This document shows, piece after piece, positions 52,652 to 62,800 of a DNA stretch of 64,000 bases; the first letter of the stretch is position 1; each line of letters opens with the position of its first letter. Location of the stretch: positions 62,001-126,000 of the forward strand of contig JAEYHZ010000038.1 in the NCBI GenBank assembly GCA_023409265.1, in the 5' to 3' direction. Origin of the DNA: Bacillota bacterium. Lineage in GTDB: Bacteria > Bacillota > Clostridia > Acetivibrionales > DSM-1351. Position numbers and translations under genes: made by a program. Under the pieces are notes generated by a model that did no database searches, had not been told where the DNA came from, and saw only the letters and a list, made by a program, of their open reading frames with translations.

Positions 52652-53536
52652 CTACCCCCTCCCCAGTTTCTTGAACAGACCCTTTTGTATCCAGCTCAGT
52701 ATGATTATCATTATCAACAGGGTTACACCCATTGACGATGCCATACCGAAGTTGTTGTAAGAAAATGCCGTGTCAATGGTGTAAAGGGTAAAGGTGCTGC
52801 TGGCGTACCCCGGTCCACCCTGGGTAACCAGAAACGGTATATCAAATACCTGCAGAGCTCCTCTCATGTTCTGGAAAAGTACAAAATCGATAACCAGAGC
52901 TATACTCGGTACTATTATTTTCGCAAATTTCTGATAGGCATTAGCGCCATCAATAACTGCTGCTTCCAGAATATCTTTTGGTATGGATTGCAGTCCTGCC
53001 AGAAACAGAACAACGTGAAATCCTGAAAATCTCCAAAGAGAAATTACCACCAGTGAAAAATTAACTATTTTTTCATTGCTGAGCCAATTTTGCTGTGCCC
53101 ATTCCATTCCCACAGCCTTGAGCATTTCATTCAAAGCTCCGTTGTATGGACTGTAGAAGAACGAGAATGCATAAGCTATTGCAACTCCGTTCACTACATA
53201 GGGGAGAAAAGTTATTGTCTTAAAAAAGCCCTTTGCTTTGATCCTGCTGTCCAATATTATTGCTATCATAAGCTCAAGTGGTATAAACAGCAAGTGTACA
53301 AAAAAGTAAATACCATTATTCTTCAGTGATACCCAAACATCAGCCGAATTGAATATCATTTCCTTATAATTTTTCAAACCAATGAATTCCTTGGTAGCAC
53401 TTATTCCATCCCAGCTGGTTAAACTGTTGAGAAAGAGCTGTGTTGTAGGATATACCACAAATAATAACAATAGAATAACTGGTATAATGAGAAAGCAAAT
53501 TATAAATATCCTTTTTTGAACCGCTAGAGTGTTCAT
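52652..53536 (-). CDS. CUT1 sugar ABC permease, MalF type
   Basis: The 294-residue protein starts MNTLAVQKRIFIICF, with six helices and the EAA motif LEAAVIDGANAYQKFAKI. AGGAG lies 11 bases upstream. A longer open frame runs into a hairpin and was rejected. The upstream gap to the binding-protein gene holds a hairpin (53621-53660) and the type-C repeat (53660-53823). Confidence 0.92.
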   Translation of the reverse strand: MNTLAVQKRIFIICFLIIPVILLLLFVVYPTTQLFLNSLTSWDGISATKEFIGLKNYKEMIFNSADVWVSLKNNGIYFFVHLLFIPLELMIAIILDSRIKAKGFFKTITFLPYVVNGVAIAYAFSFFYSPYNGALNEMLKAVGMEWAQQNWLSNEKIVNFSLVVISLWRFSGFHVVLFLAGLQSIPKDILEAAVIDGANAYQKFAKIIVPSIALVIDFVLFQNMRGALQVFDIPFLVTQGGPGYASSTFTLYTIDTAFSYNNFGMASSMGVTLLIMIIILSWIQKGLFKKLGRG

Positions 53537-53620
53537 AGTGCCGTCATCTCCTAACATTTTTTGTATAACGATACGGTAGATGTCCCTCACCTCCGCAGGT
53601 GGCGGGTACAGGTGCGTTAT

Positions 53621-53660
53621 AAAAGGCGGCCATCGGTTTTTGCACCACAAGCCGCCCTTT
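53621..53660 (-). terminator. Hairpin between binding protein and permease genes
   Basis: AAAAGGCGGC (53621-53630) pairs with GCCGCCCTTT (53651-53660) with one bulge. On the minus strand the stem ends in CTTTTAT. It may partly stop or stabilise the binding-protein message. Confidence 0.55.
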
Positions 53661-53823
53661 TAGGCAGGATTAAATAATAACTTCCCCATTTTGAGACGGC
53701 AATTTTGGGTCAATACGACCTTGTCGTCAGTTGCAATAAAGCAATTATCGCGCCTTCCTCCGCCTTGTCCTAACCCAAAATATCTCGCCTCAAAAGGTCG
53801 TTTTATTATTTAATCCTGCCTTA
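53660..53823. repeat. Type-C inverted-repeat element
   Basis: This 158-base element (53663-53820) has ends GGCAGGATTAAATAATAAC and its near inverted complement, and is flanked by TTA on both sides. Inside, TTTTGAGACGGCAATTTTG faces CAAAATATCTCGCCTCAAAA. A central core reads GTCGTCAGTTGCAATAAAGC then AATTATCGCGCC and CCGCCTTG. It matches the reverse complement of the type-B element at 59443 in layout and core. It has no coding capacity. The rest of 53537-54003 holds nothing else. Confidence 0.8.
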
Positions 53824-54003
53824 ACAATTATTCAGTCAAAGAGTCTGTTTAATATCTGCTTGCACATGGCATTTTAGGTGGATTTTGTGTCAGGCAAGGT
53901 AAATTTTCGCTGTAATAATTTGTTTATTGCAAGAAAATTTAATACAGCATGGCGCAAAATCCGCCAAAATGACGAGTACAATGAGATATTAAACAGTCTC
54001 CAA

Positions 54004-55353
54004 TTATTTACTTGCTCTGGCAGCTTTCCAGTTCTTGTTGAGGTCTTCCATCATTTTGTCAAGATTCTTTCCAGCCATCATTTCCTGTCCCATTTTCTTA
54101 ACATCGAACTTGGTAGCGGCCTGAATTCTCTGGAATTCAGAATTACCCCCATCATATACTACAAAATTAACATCGGGTTCAGCATCATAGGCCTGCTGGA
54201 GTATCGGATCAAGTTCAACCTTCATATCCTTAACAACTGAAACCAGTCCTCTTTCCTTCATATAGGTCGAATAAAAATCCTTGCTGAACAGGAAGTTGAT
54301 AAATTCTTTTGAAGCTTCAAGGTTCTTTCCATCCTTTGGTGTTGCAAAGAAACCGTCAACAGTAGTTATAGTATTGAGTTTGTCACCTGCGGTGTTTTTA
54401 ACCGGCAGGAAGAAGGTACCGATATCGTTTGTATCTGCCACCGCCTTTTTAGCATCGCCCAGGAACCATGCTCCTGCTGCAATCATAGCACCCTTGGAGC
54501 CAAACATGGTCTTAACCTGGTCAAAGCCTGCCCCTAAAGGATCTGCTCCAAACGGTTTGGCATCGTATAGTTTCTGAATCTTGGAATATGCAGTGTAGAA
54601 TGGCTTATCCTTTGCGAAGGGTTCATCCATGCCTGCCATAGTATTCCAGAGTGCTCCGTCATTTGCTTCCAAAGCAGGCATATACTCATTGAACGGATAA
54701 TCAGGCCATGCATCCTTACCACCCATAAGAACTGGTATGTACTTTCCGCCTGCTTTGATTGTGTTGCAAACATTTATAAATTCATCCCAGGTCTTTGGAA
54801 CCTGCAGGTTATACTCCTTGAATATACTCTTCTTGTACCAAACGAATTCATTGAACATACATTCAGGAACTCCAAGGATATTTCCATCTATTGCAAACTT
54901 GTCAGCATACATATTCATTTTAGCTGCTTCAGTGTCATTCAAAGGTGCAAGGGCATCCTTAAAGTCTGCAAGCATGTATGCTTTCATTGGCATAATGTCA
55001 GGCAATTCATTTGCTGCTTTTCTGATCTTAAGAGCGTTTTCGAATTCACCCGAATCCTTTACCTTCTCAATTTCAACTGTAATATTAGGTTTTACCTTTT
55101 TAAAGGAACCGGCAAGATCCAGTTTGGTGTAAGCATCATTTGCTTCAGTTGAGAACACCATGTACTTGATTGTTACAGGCTCACCTGAAGAAGACTGGGT
55201 TGATTCCGCAGCCTGAGTTGATTCTGCTGCTGTTGAAGCTGTTGAAGCAGCGGTTTCCTCTGTCTTACTGCCGCAGCCGGTAAGTATGGAGCCTGCAACG
55301 ACACATACTGCCACTGCCATGGATAAGTGCCTTTTCAAACCATTAGTTTTCAT
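54004..55353 (-). CDS. Sugar-binding lipoprotein of a CUT1 ABC importer
   Basis: The 449-residue protein has a lipoprotein signal with lipobox ILTGC at about residues 23-27, an Ala/Ser/Thr linker and a family-1 solute-binding fold. AGGGAGG precedes the ATG. It feeds the permeases at 51771-53536 and is probably specific for beta-galactosides. Its own promoter lies at 55415-55443. Confidence 0.93.
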   Translation of the reverse strand: MKTNGLKRHLSMAVAVCVVAGSILTGCGSKTEETAASTASTAAESTQAAESTQSSSGEPVTIKYMVFSTEANDAYTKLDLAGSFKKVKPNITVEIEKVKDSGEFENALKIRKAANELPDIMPMKAYMLADFKDALAPLNDTEAAKMNMYADKFAIDGNILGVPECMFNEFVWYKKSIFKEYNLQVPKTWDEFINVCNTIKAGGKYIPVLMGGKDAWPDYPFNEYMPALEANDGALWNTMAGMDEPFAKDKPFYTAYSKIQKLYDAKPFGADPLGAGFDQVKTMFGSKGAMIAAGAWFLGDAKKAVADTNDIGTFFLPVKNTAGDKLNTITTVDGFFATPKDGKNLEASKEFINFLFSKDFYSTYMKERGLVSVVKDMKVELDPILQQAYDAEPDVNFVVYDGGNSEFQRIQAATKFDVKKMGQEMMAGKNLDKMMEDLNKNWKAARASK

Positions 55354-55414
55354 TATAAAACCTCCCTAAATTAAACATTTGTAACCTTTGTCAAAGGCTA
55401 TCTTTTATGTTTAA

Positions 55415-55443
55415 ATTATAAGCTCTGCAGCTATAGTAATTAA
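55415..55443 (-). promoter_or_regulatory. Promoter of the second binding-protein gene
   Basis: On the minus strand TTAATT (55443-55438), 17 bases, TATAAT (55420-55415). The weak -35 fits an activated promoter. A CCTTTGTCAAAGG palindrome follows at about 55386-55398. Confidence 0.5.
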
Positions 55444-55493
55444 TGATTAATCTTTTGATTATTTGATGTTTCATTCGTTTTTAGGGTCAATAC

Positions 55494-57140
55494 TTAACTG
55501 TCCCTTGTATAGTCCTTCGGGCTGCAGCCAACCATCTTTTTGAATATGCGGCTGAAGTGCTCGGCATTGGTATACCCTACTCTCTCACATATTTCGTATA
55601 GCTTCAGATTTGTTGTTGAAATAAGCTCCTTTGCCTTTTCAAGCCTTAACCTGGTAAGGTAATCCGTAAAGGTCTCTCCTACTTCTTTGGTAAAAGTTGT
55701 ACTGAAATGGCTCTCACTCAACTCAACGAACTCACTGACCATTTTCAAGGACAGCCCGGAATTGGCATAATTCATTTGGATAAAGTGTTTTGCGTTGGCA
55801 ATTATCCTGTTCTGTTTAGAAGTTTTGCATTCCTTTAAATAATTGAGAATCCAGGAGATCATATTCCTTATCCAGTTTTCAATCTCATCCTGTGTTTCAA
55901 AACGAAGTATTTTTTCATAAAAATCAATTTCTATTCCAAATACTTCTTCAGTTTCCTTCCCGATTTTACTGAGATAACTTATTGTAACGAATATCAGCTC
56001 CATATAGTTTGAATAAATCTTTTCAATACTTTTGCTGTTGTTGAGCCGGATAACTGCAAAAAGCTTCTCCAACTCGGAAAGGGTCTTTCCTTCGTCCACC
56101 GCTCCGAGAGCTCCAAGGAAATCTGCTTCCTTCCCGATAATTGATTCCTTTTTGTGTTCATTCCCTGCATTGCTTTCACTTTTCCTCCACATTATTGTAT
56201 TTACTGTTTCGGGAAAAATCATTTTACCCTTGCCTACAACGAACCGTAGCTTAACATTTTGTTTTGCCTGTTCAAAGAGATTATTTATTTTTTCGTTATT
56301 GTTCCTTATGTCGCTGACACCAACCGAAACGCTGATATTAACATAATTTTTCAAAGAATACTGAATTCGCCCGACGATATCCATCAGTTTGTTTCTAACC
56401 TGTTTTTGACTAGTCTCATTAAAAGCTAAAAAGAGTACGAACTCTTCAGGTGACTGGCAAAGAACTTCCCCTGAATTGGTATCATTCAACACCTGGTCGA
56501 TTGAATTTATTACCGACTGTGTAAAAGCTTTAAGAGAATTATTTATATATCTATCTTTAACTGTCTGATAATCATCAATCCAAAGATAGCAAATTGCAAT
56601 ACTGTTTCCGGCAAGCTTCAGACAGTTATCGGAAGTTTTTTTGTAAAGGCTCTCTATACTTCCGTTTTCCAGCAATTCCTTAAGCATAATATCCTTATGA
56701 AACCTTAAATCAAGCGCCTCACTGTTATGGCTTTTTTTGCTAGCCTTTGTCTTCCTTCTTTTTTCAAGCTTTGCTGCAGCCCCTTTTACAATTTCCAGTA
56801 TACCTTCCGGCTCCATTTCGGTTTTAAGAATATAATCATTAACGCCAAGCTTAAAGGATTTTCTTACCCAGTCATAATCATTATAGGAGCTGAGGACAAT
56901 AATTTCAGGTTCCATTTTACTTCTGGCTACCTCAGAAATAAATTCCAAGCCATCCATTACAGGCATGTTTATATCTGTAACAATTATGTCTATGTTCGGG
57001 TTTTCCTCCAGCAGCTTCAAGGCCTGCCTGCCGTTTGAAGCTTCATTCTCTATTACAAAGCCTTTTTCTTCCCAGTTAATAAGTGATTTAATTGCCAACC
57101 TGACAATGGGTTCATCTTCGACTAGCATTATTTTATACAT
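55494..57140 (-). CDS. YesN-type response regulator with AraC DNA-binding domain
   Basis: The 548-residue protein has a receiver domain with Asp in IVTDINMP (about 57) and Lys in ILKTEM. The usual KP pair is K-T here, a small change from the common receiver motif. A middle region follows, then an AraC domain with MVSEFVELSESHFSTTF and YTNAEHFSRIFKKMVGCSPK. Its start overlaps the kinase stop by 8 bases. It likely activates the binding-protein promoter at 55415. Confidence 0.92.
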   Translation of the reverse strand: MYKIMLVEDEPIVRLAIKSLINWEEKGFVIENEASNGRQALKLLEENPNIDIIVTDINMPVMDGLEFISEVARSKMEPEIIVLSSYNDYDWVRKSFKLGVNDYILKTEMEPEGILEIVKGAAAKLEKRRKTKASKKSHNSEALDLRFHKDIMLKELLENGSIESLYKKTSDNCLKLAGNSIAICYLWIDDYQTVKDRYINNSLKAFTQSVINSIDQVLNDTNSGEVLCQSPEEFVLFLAFNETSQKQVRNKLMDIVGRIQYSLKNYVNISVSVGVSDIRNNNEKINNLFEQAKQNVKLRFVVGKGKMIFPETVNTIMWRKSESNAGNEHKKESIIGKEADFLGALGAVDEGKTLSELEKLFAVIRLNNSKSIEKIYSNYMELIFVTISYLSKIGKETEEVFGIEIDFYEKILRFETQDEIENWIRNMISWILNYLKECKTSKQNRIIANAKHFIQMNYANSGLSLKMVSEFVELSESHFSTTFTKEVGETFTDYLTRLRLEKAKELISTTNLKLYEICERVGYTNAEHFSRIFKKMVGCSPKDYTRDS

Positions 57141-58914
57141 AAGACAGCTCCCCCTCTTTTTTCAGCATGGCTGGTAATTGGATGGTTATTTTGGTATATT
57201 CGCCGGATTTGCTTTCAATCAGCAGCCCAAATTCATTTCCATGATTGAGTTTGATTCGCCGATCAACATTTTTTATACCAATACTGCTAAAACCTCTTGA
57301 ATTTGTCCCGTCATCCTCCAGAAGCCTTTGTATCTTTTCAGGAGTCATACCAACTCCATTATCCTCTATTTCAAAAAAAACCCGGTTTTCCTTTTTGTAA
57401 CCTCTTATGATTATCGCACCTTTTTTGTCCAGCTCGCTGATACCGTGGAGAATGGAATTTTCAACCAATGGCTGAAGTATAAGTCTCAGAACACAGTATT
57501 CCTTTATTTCCTCATCAATTTCAAAGAAAGTATCAAACTTGTCACCAAACCTGACCTTCATGATATGTAGATAACTATCCAGATTTTCAAGTTCCTCATT
57601 AATAGAAATGAACTTGCCTCTTTTGGCGAAGGAGGCTTGAAGCAGCTTGATCAAAGCATCAGTCATATTCTTGATGCTGTCTATTTTTGCTATCATGGCC
57701 ATAAGCCTGATGGAATTCAATGTATTTGACAGGAAGTGAGGATTAATCTGCGACTGAAGCACCTCTATTTCTGCCTGATTTCTCTGACGCTCTTTCATGT
57801 CTCTTTCTACAATCAGATATTTCACCTGTCTCACCATTCTGTTAAAAGACTCACCCAATTGATACAGCTCATCATTTCTCTTAATTTCGATAGCCTCATC
57901 AAAGTTTCCCTTTTCAACATTTTTCATTTTCTTAATTAAATTGTTTATTGGCATAATAATTTCTCTGAAAAAGGTCAGAGAGAATACCAAAAACAGTACA
58001 AGTAATACCAAAACAATAAAAACTACCATTCTTGAAGCTTTTTGTACTTCTTCAGTAAGTTCTTTATATGGAGTAATGTTTATCACTTTCCAGCCTATTT
58101 TTTTGATTGTTTCGGAGGAAACCAGTTCCTTGCTGCCTTTCAGCATCAGGACATTTGTCCCTTCAGGAACCTTACCTTCGTTGAAACCGATATCGCTGAT
58201 ATCCTTACCAATAATACTGCTGTTACTTGAAGCAAGTATCTGGTTCTTATTATCCACAATCAGCATCTGTCCTTTGTTTGCAATCTTTATGCCGGAGTAA
58301 AAACTCTCCAGATTATCTACCTTGAAGGCAAAGTATATAACATCAATATCCCCGCCTGCTGATTCAATAGGGCTGTAGGATGCAGAAATTACATATTGGT
58401 GCTGGGAATTGTAGGTAAAGCTTTTCAGTGAACCATGAACCCGCACCTGACCTTTATTTTCTATGGATTTTTTGTACCATTCCATTTCTTTTATATTTTC
58501 TTCAGATATTATAGGTTCGTTTTTATAATTGTACATCCCCTTCCCTTTAAAAAAGAAAATAATTGTTTCAACCTGTCCTGAGTTATAAAAAAGATAATTC
58601 AGTTTTGCATTTACCTGCTCGGACAAATCGAATTTTTCACTGCTGTCCTCAGTACTGTGCCATCTGTTTAGCATATCAAGAATTCCGTCATCACTTGAGA
58701 CGGTTGAAGCAGTAAGAGAAATCCTGGTTACTTCATTATTAACTCCGATGGATATTTGTCTTAAAGCCTGCATAAGTGACTGCGAAGATTTGTTGATAAG
58801 GGTGTCCATATAAATATTATTTATAAAAAGTCCAATGAGAATTGTAGGTAAAACAAGAATTAATATAAAGGCTGTCAGATACTTATAAGCTATACTTTTT
58901 CTTTTTATGTACAT
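57133..58914 (-). CDS. YesM-type sensor histidine kinase
   Basis: The 593-residue protein has helices at about 12-32 and 293-313, an extracytoplasmic sensor domain, HAMP, the NPHFLSNTLN histidine motif (about 392) and ATPase residues EDNGVGM. I chose the ATG at 58914 with AGGAG upstream. A longer frame runs into the type-A repeat. It senses a sugar-related signal and phosphorylates the overlapping YesN gene product. Confidence 0.92.
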   Translation of the reverse strand: MYIKRKSIAYKYLTAFILILVLPTILIGLFINNIYMDTLINKSSQSLMQALRQISIGVNNEVTRISLTASTVSSDDGILDMLNRWHSTEDSSEKFDLSEQVNAKLNYLFYNSGQVETIIFFFKGKGMYNYKNEPIISEENIKEMEWYKKSIENKGQVRVHGSLKSFTYNSQHQYVISASYSPIESAGGDIDVIYFAFKVDNLESFYSGIKIANKGQMLIVDNKNQILASSNSSIIGKDISDIGFNEGKVPEGTNVLMLKGSKELVSSETIKKIGWKVINITPYKELTEEVQKASRMVVFIVLVLLVLFLVFSLTFFREIIMPINNLIKKMKNVEKGNFDEAIEIKRNDELYQLGESFNRMVRQVKYLIVERDMKERQRNQAEIEVLQSQINPHFLSNTLNSIRLMAMIAKIDSIKNMTDALIKLLQASFAKRGKFISINEELENLDSYLHIMKVRFGDKFDTFFEIDEEIKEYCVLRLILQPLVENSILHGISELDKKGAIIIRGYKKENRVFFEIEDNGVGMTPEKIQRLLEDDGTNSRGFSSIGIKNVDRRIKLNHGNEFGLLIESKSGEYTKITIQLPAMLKKEGELSYV

Positions 58915-58959
58915 ATTGACTCCTAAGTTTCTATCGGATGGGAATGTGTTGTTATGTAA

Positions 58960-59235
58960 ACACCCTCTATTGACAATGTACAACACGCCTCACGCCGGCT
59001 ATTTTGTCACTTTTCTTTGTTGTCGTCCTTGCCTTGCGTCAGCAAGGCTGCGTCCATCCGCCTCGAAAACCGCCAAAATATCTCGGCGTGAGGTCGGTGA
59101 TTTTTGAGTGAGAGAATTTGGCTTGCGACAAGGCGAAGAGGCGAAGAAAGGCTTTGTGCCTTTCAAGCGGCTTCAACGCAGCCGTAGGGCAAATTCGCCA
59201 CTCAAAAACGTACTGTACATTGTTAATAGAGGGTA
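58960..59235. repeat. Type-A inverted-repeat element, full length (A3)
   Basis: This 276-base copy is collinear with A2 (8453-8726). It contains CCTCACGCCGG facing CTCGGCGTGAGG, a small hairpin CCTTGC...GCAAGG, and GAAAGGC (59146-59152), loop TTTGT, GCCTTTC (59158-59164). At the same place A2 has GTAAGGC and GCCTTAC, so a paired base changed on both sides. It lies 46 bases upstream of the kinase start. Confidence 0.88.
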
Positions 59236-59439
59236 AGCATTATTGAATAAATTAAATATAACAAATTTGATATGAAATATAAATGTTTATTTTCTTCATG
59301 ATATAAAAAAATAAATCAAGATTTAATGATTTTTCTTTTTATTTATTGACTTTTCATTTTGAACTGATTTATTTGAAATAATTAAGAACAATTCCAATTA
59401 TCTACTTTTAAGAATAATATTATTTAAAAAAGAAATAAC
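59236..59439. other. AT-rich spacer between repeats
   Basis: No gene or strong promoter is visible. TTGACT at 59346-59351 could be a -35 for the plus-strand gene at 59644 but has no good -10. Confidence 0.3.
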
Positions 59440-59602
59440 TAAGGAATGACTAAATAATAAAATCGGATTATTGGGCGAAGAATTTTTTGTCATTACAAGG
59501 CGGCGGAAGGCGTAATAATTGCTTTATTACAACTGACGACAACACAGTAATGGCGAAAAATAATCGTCCAAGAATCGGAAGTTATTATTTGGTCATTCCT
59601 AA
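59440..59602. repeat. Type-B inverted-repeat element, full length
   Basis: This 157-base element (59443-59599) begins GGAATGACTAAATAATAA and ends with the inverted TTATTATTTGGTCATTCC. It is flanked by TAA on both sides (59440-59442, 59600-59602). The core reads ACAAGGCGGCGGAAGGCG then TAATAATTGC and CAACTGACGAC. It ends 44 bases before the DUF3787 start codon. It has no coding capacity. Confidence 0.82.
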
Positions 59603-59643
59603 ATAGGATATGTTTAAAATATAATTAAATATGGAGGTAAACT

Positions 59644-59838
59644 ATGAGCAAAAAGAATTCGCCGCTTGGTGGACGTGACAACAGGCGTTTAACAGCTTTC
59701 AGACCAACAGATAACGAAGGAACTGCCGCATGGACAAATGAAGCAACCAAGCAAAAAGAAACAAACGTAGTGATTCCCAAAACCGATGAAGGTGTTTCAG
59801 AAGCCAAAAAATGGGTAGATAACGGGAGTAGACTGTAG
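59644..59838 (+). CDS. DUF3787 family small protein
   Basis: The 64-residue acidic protein has the DUF3787 pattern TAAWTNEATKQKETNVVIP and AKKWVDNG. No function is known. GGAGG precedes the ATG. It lies 48 bases before the PFOR gene on the same strand, so the two may be cotranscribed. Confidence 0.85.
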   Translation: MSKKNSPLGGRDNRRLTAFRPTDNEGTAAWTNEATKQKETNVVIPKTDEGVSEAKKWVDNGSRL

Positions 59839-59886
59839 TATAGTAATACTAAAGGAATAACAATTAAAAAGCGGGGTGATTTTTTT

Positions 59887-62800
59887 ATGTCAAAAATCAA
59901 GATGACGGTGGATGGAAATACAGCTGCCGCTTATGTGGCTTATGCATATACCGATGTAGCTGCTATATATCCTATCACACCATCGTCCAACATGGCAGAA
60001 TCAGTTGATGAATGGTCTGCCAAAGGTAAGAAAAACATATTTGGACAAAAAGTACGTGTTGTTGAAATGCAATCAGAAGCCGGTGCTGCCGGAACCCTAC
60101 ATGGCTCCCTTCAGGCAGGAGCATTGACAACCACCTTTACAGCTTCACAGGGCTTACTATTAATGATACCCAACATGTACAAGGTATCGGGTGAACTACT
60201 GCCTGCAGTATTTCATGTTAGTGCCCGGGCAATTGCAACTCAGGCTCTTTCCATATTTGGAGACCATCAGGATGTAATGGCCGCAAGGCAAACAGGTGTT
60301 GTAATGCTGGCTTCAGGCTCAGTTCAGGAGGTTATGGATCTGGCGCCTGTAGCACATCTGGCTGCTATAAAAGGAAGACTTCCCTTCCTCCATTTCTTTG
60401 ACGGTTTCAGAACCTCACATGAAATTCAGAAGATAGAAGCTCTGGAATATGACGACCTTGCAAGTCTTGTTGACTATCAGGCCTTAAAGGAATTCAGAGA
60501 CAGGGCATTATCACCAAACCACCCGGTAACCAGAGGTACTGCGCAAAACCCTGACGTTTACTTCCAGAATCGTGAAGCTTCAAACCCATTCTATGATAAC
60601 ATAGTTAACGTAGTTGAAGAGTACATGAACAAGGTTGGAGACCTTACAGGAAGAAAGCACGGTCTTTTTGATTATTATGGCGCAGCTGATGCTGAAAATA
60701 TTATTATCGCAATGGGTTCAATAACTGATGTCATTGAAGAAACCATAGACTACCTGAACAATAACGGCGAAAAGTACGGACTGGTTAAAGTTCATTTATA
60801 CAGACCATTCTCTGTAAAACATTTATTGAATGTCATACCTAAAACAGTCAAAAAAATAGCTGTTCTTGACAGAACCAAGGAACCCGGTGCAATCGGTGAA
60901 CCTCTCTATCTTGACGTAAAAGCAGCCTATTACGGAATAGAAAATTCACCGCTGATCGTAGGCGGACGTTTTGGACTGGCTTCCAAGGATACGACTCCTG
61001 CACACATCAAAGCTGTATATGATAATCTCAAGCAGCCTAGTCCAAAGGACAGATTTACAATTGGTATAGTTGATGATGTAACCTATACTTCTCTTGATAT
61101 CAACGACCATATAAATGCAGCTCCAAAATCAACATACAAATGTTTATTCTGGGGACTAGGTTCAGATGGCACGGTAGGTGCAAACAAGCAGGCCATAAAA
61201 ATCATTGGAGATCATACAGATAAATACTGTCAGGCATACTTTGCCTATGATTCAAAGAAATCCGGAGGAGTTACCATGTCCCACTTGAGATTTGGTGACG
61301 AAAAAATCAAGTCTTCATATTTAGTTCACGAAGCTGATTATATTGCCTGTCACAATCAATCCTATGTAAATTCTTATGATCTGCTCAAAGGTATCAAAAA
61401 CGGCGGAACCTTTGTACTCAACTGTTTGTGGGATGAAAAGGAACTGGAGGAACACCTTCCTGCTGAAATCAAGCGTCAGATAGCACGTAACAATGTACAG
61501 TTCTACACTGTTAACGCCTACACTATAGCTGAGAATATAGGACTTGGCAACAGGATAAATATGATAATGCAGGCTGCTTTCTTTAAGCTGGCAAATATCA
61601 TACCTCTTGAGGATGCTGTCCGTTATTTAAAAGAAGGTGTAGTAAAGTCCTATGGTAAAAAGGGCGAAAAGGTGGTAAAAATAAACCAGGATGCCATAGA
61701 CAAAGGTATTGATTCTATAGTTAAAATTAATGTTCCAGACTCCTGGAAAGATGCTCAGGACACCTCAAATACCCAGATAGAAGAACCTGACTATGTTAAG
61801 AATATTCTCCGACCTACAAATGTAATGAGAGGTGAGGACATACCGGTCAGCACTTTTGTAGGCATGGAAGACGGTACAATACCGAATGGTACTACAGCAT
61901 ATGAAAAACGCGGTATTGCTGTCAATGTTCCCGAATGGATTCCTGAGAACTGCATTCAGTGTAATATCTGTTCTCTGGTTTGTCCACATGCCGTAATAAG
62001 ACCGACACTTGCCACCGATGAAGAAATGGCTGATGCTCCCGATACCTTCGTAACCAGGAAGGCCGTCGGAAAAGGTCTTGAACCTTACCAGTTCAGAATC
62101 CAAATCAGCCCCATGGATTGCACCGGCTGCGGAAACTGTGCCGATGTATGTCCTGCAAAGGAAAAAGCTTTGGTTATGAAGAAGCTCAGTACCCAAACCG
62201 AGAGCGAAATTCCAAACTATGATTTCTCAACTACAAAAGTATCATATAAGGGTGGAAACTTCGGAAATAAGACAATTAAGGACAGTCAGTTCAGGAAGCC
62301 TCTTTATGAGTTCTCAGGAGCTTGCGCAGGCTGCGGTGAAACACCTTATATCAAGCTGGTAACCCAGCTGTTCGGTGACAGAATGATGATAGCCAATGCT
62401 ACCGGATGTTCTTCGATCTGGGGAGCTTCTTTCCCGGTAAGTGCATACACGGTTAATAATGAAGGAAAGGGTCCTGCATGGGCAAACTCTCTGTTTGAAG
62501 ATAATGCTGAATTCGGTTACGGTTTTTACCTTGGCACAAAGCAAATCAGAGAACGTATCGGAGATATTGCATTGCAGCTTTCCGGCATGGATATAGATGA
62601 TAACCTTAAAACCAAACTCAACGCCTGGGTAGACAGCGTCGAAGATGGAGAAGCTTCAAAAGGAGCAAGTGAAGACCTTCTGGAAGCAATAAAAGGATAC
62701 TCACCAAAGGATCAGCTCCAGACTCAGCTAATAGCTGAACTTCTTGAAAAACAGGACTACCTTGTCAAACGTTCAATCTGGATTGTGGGCGGTGACGGCT

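Noticed and set aside
53537..53650. 38-residue extension of the MalF-type permease
   Set aside because: It runs into a hairpin and has no family similarity; the first helix begins after the ATG at 53536.
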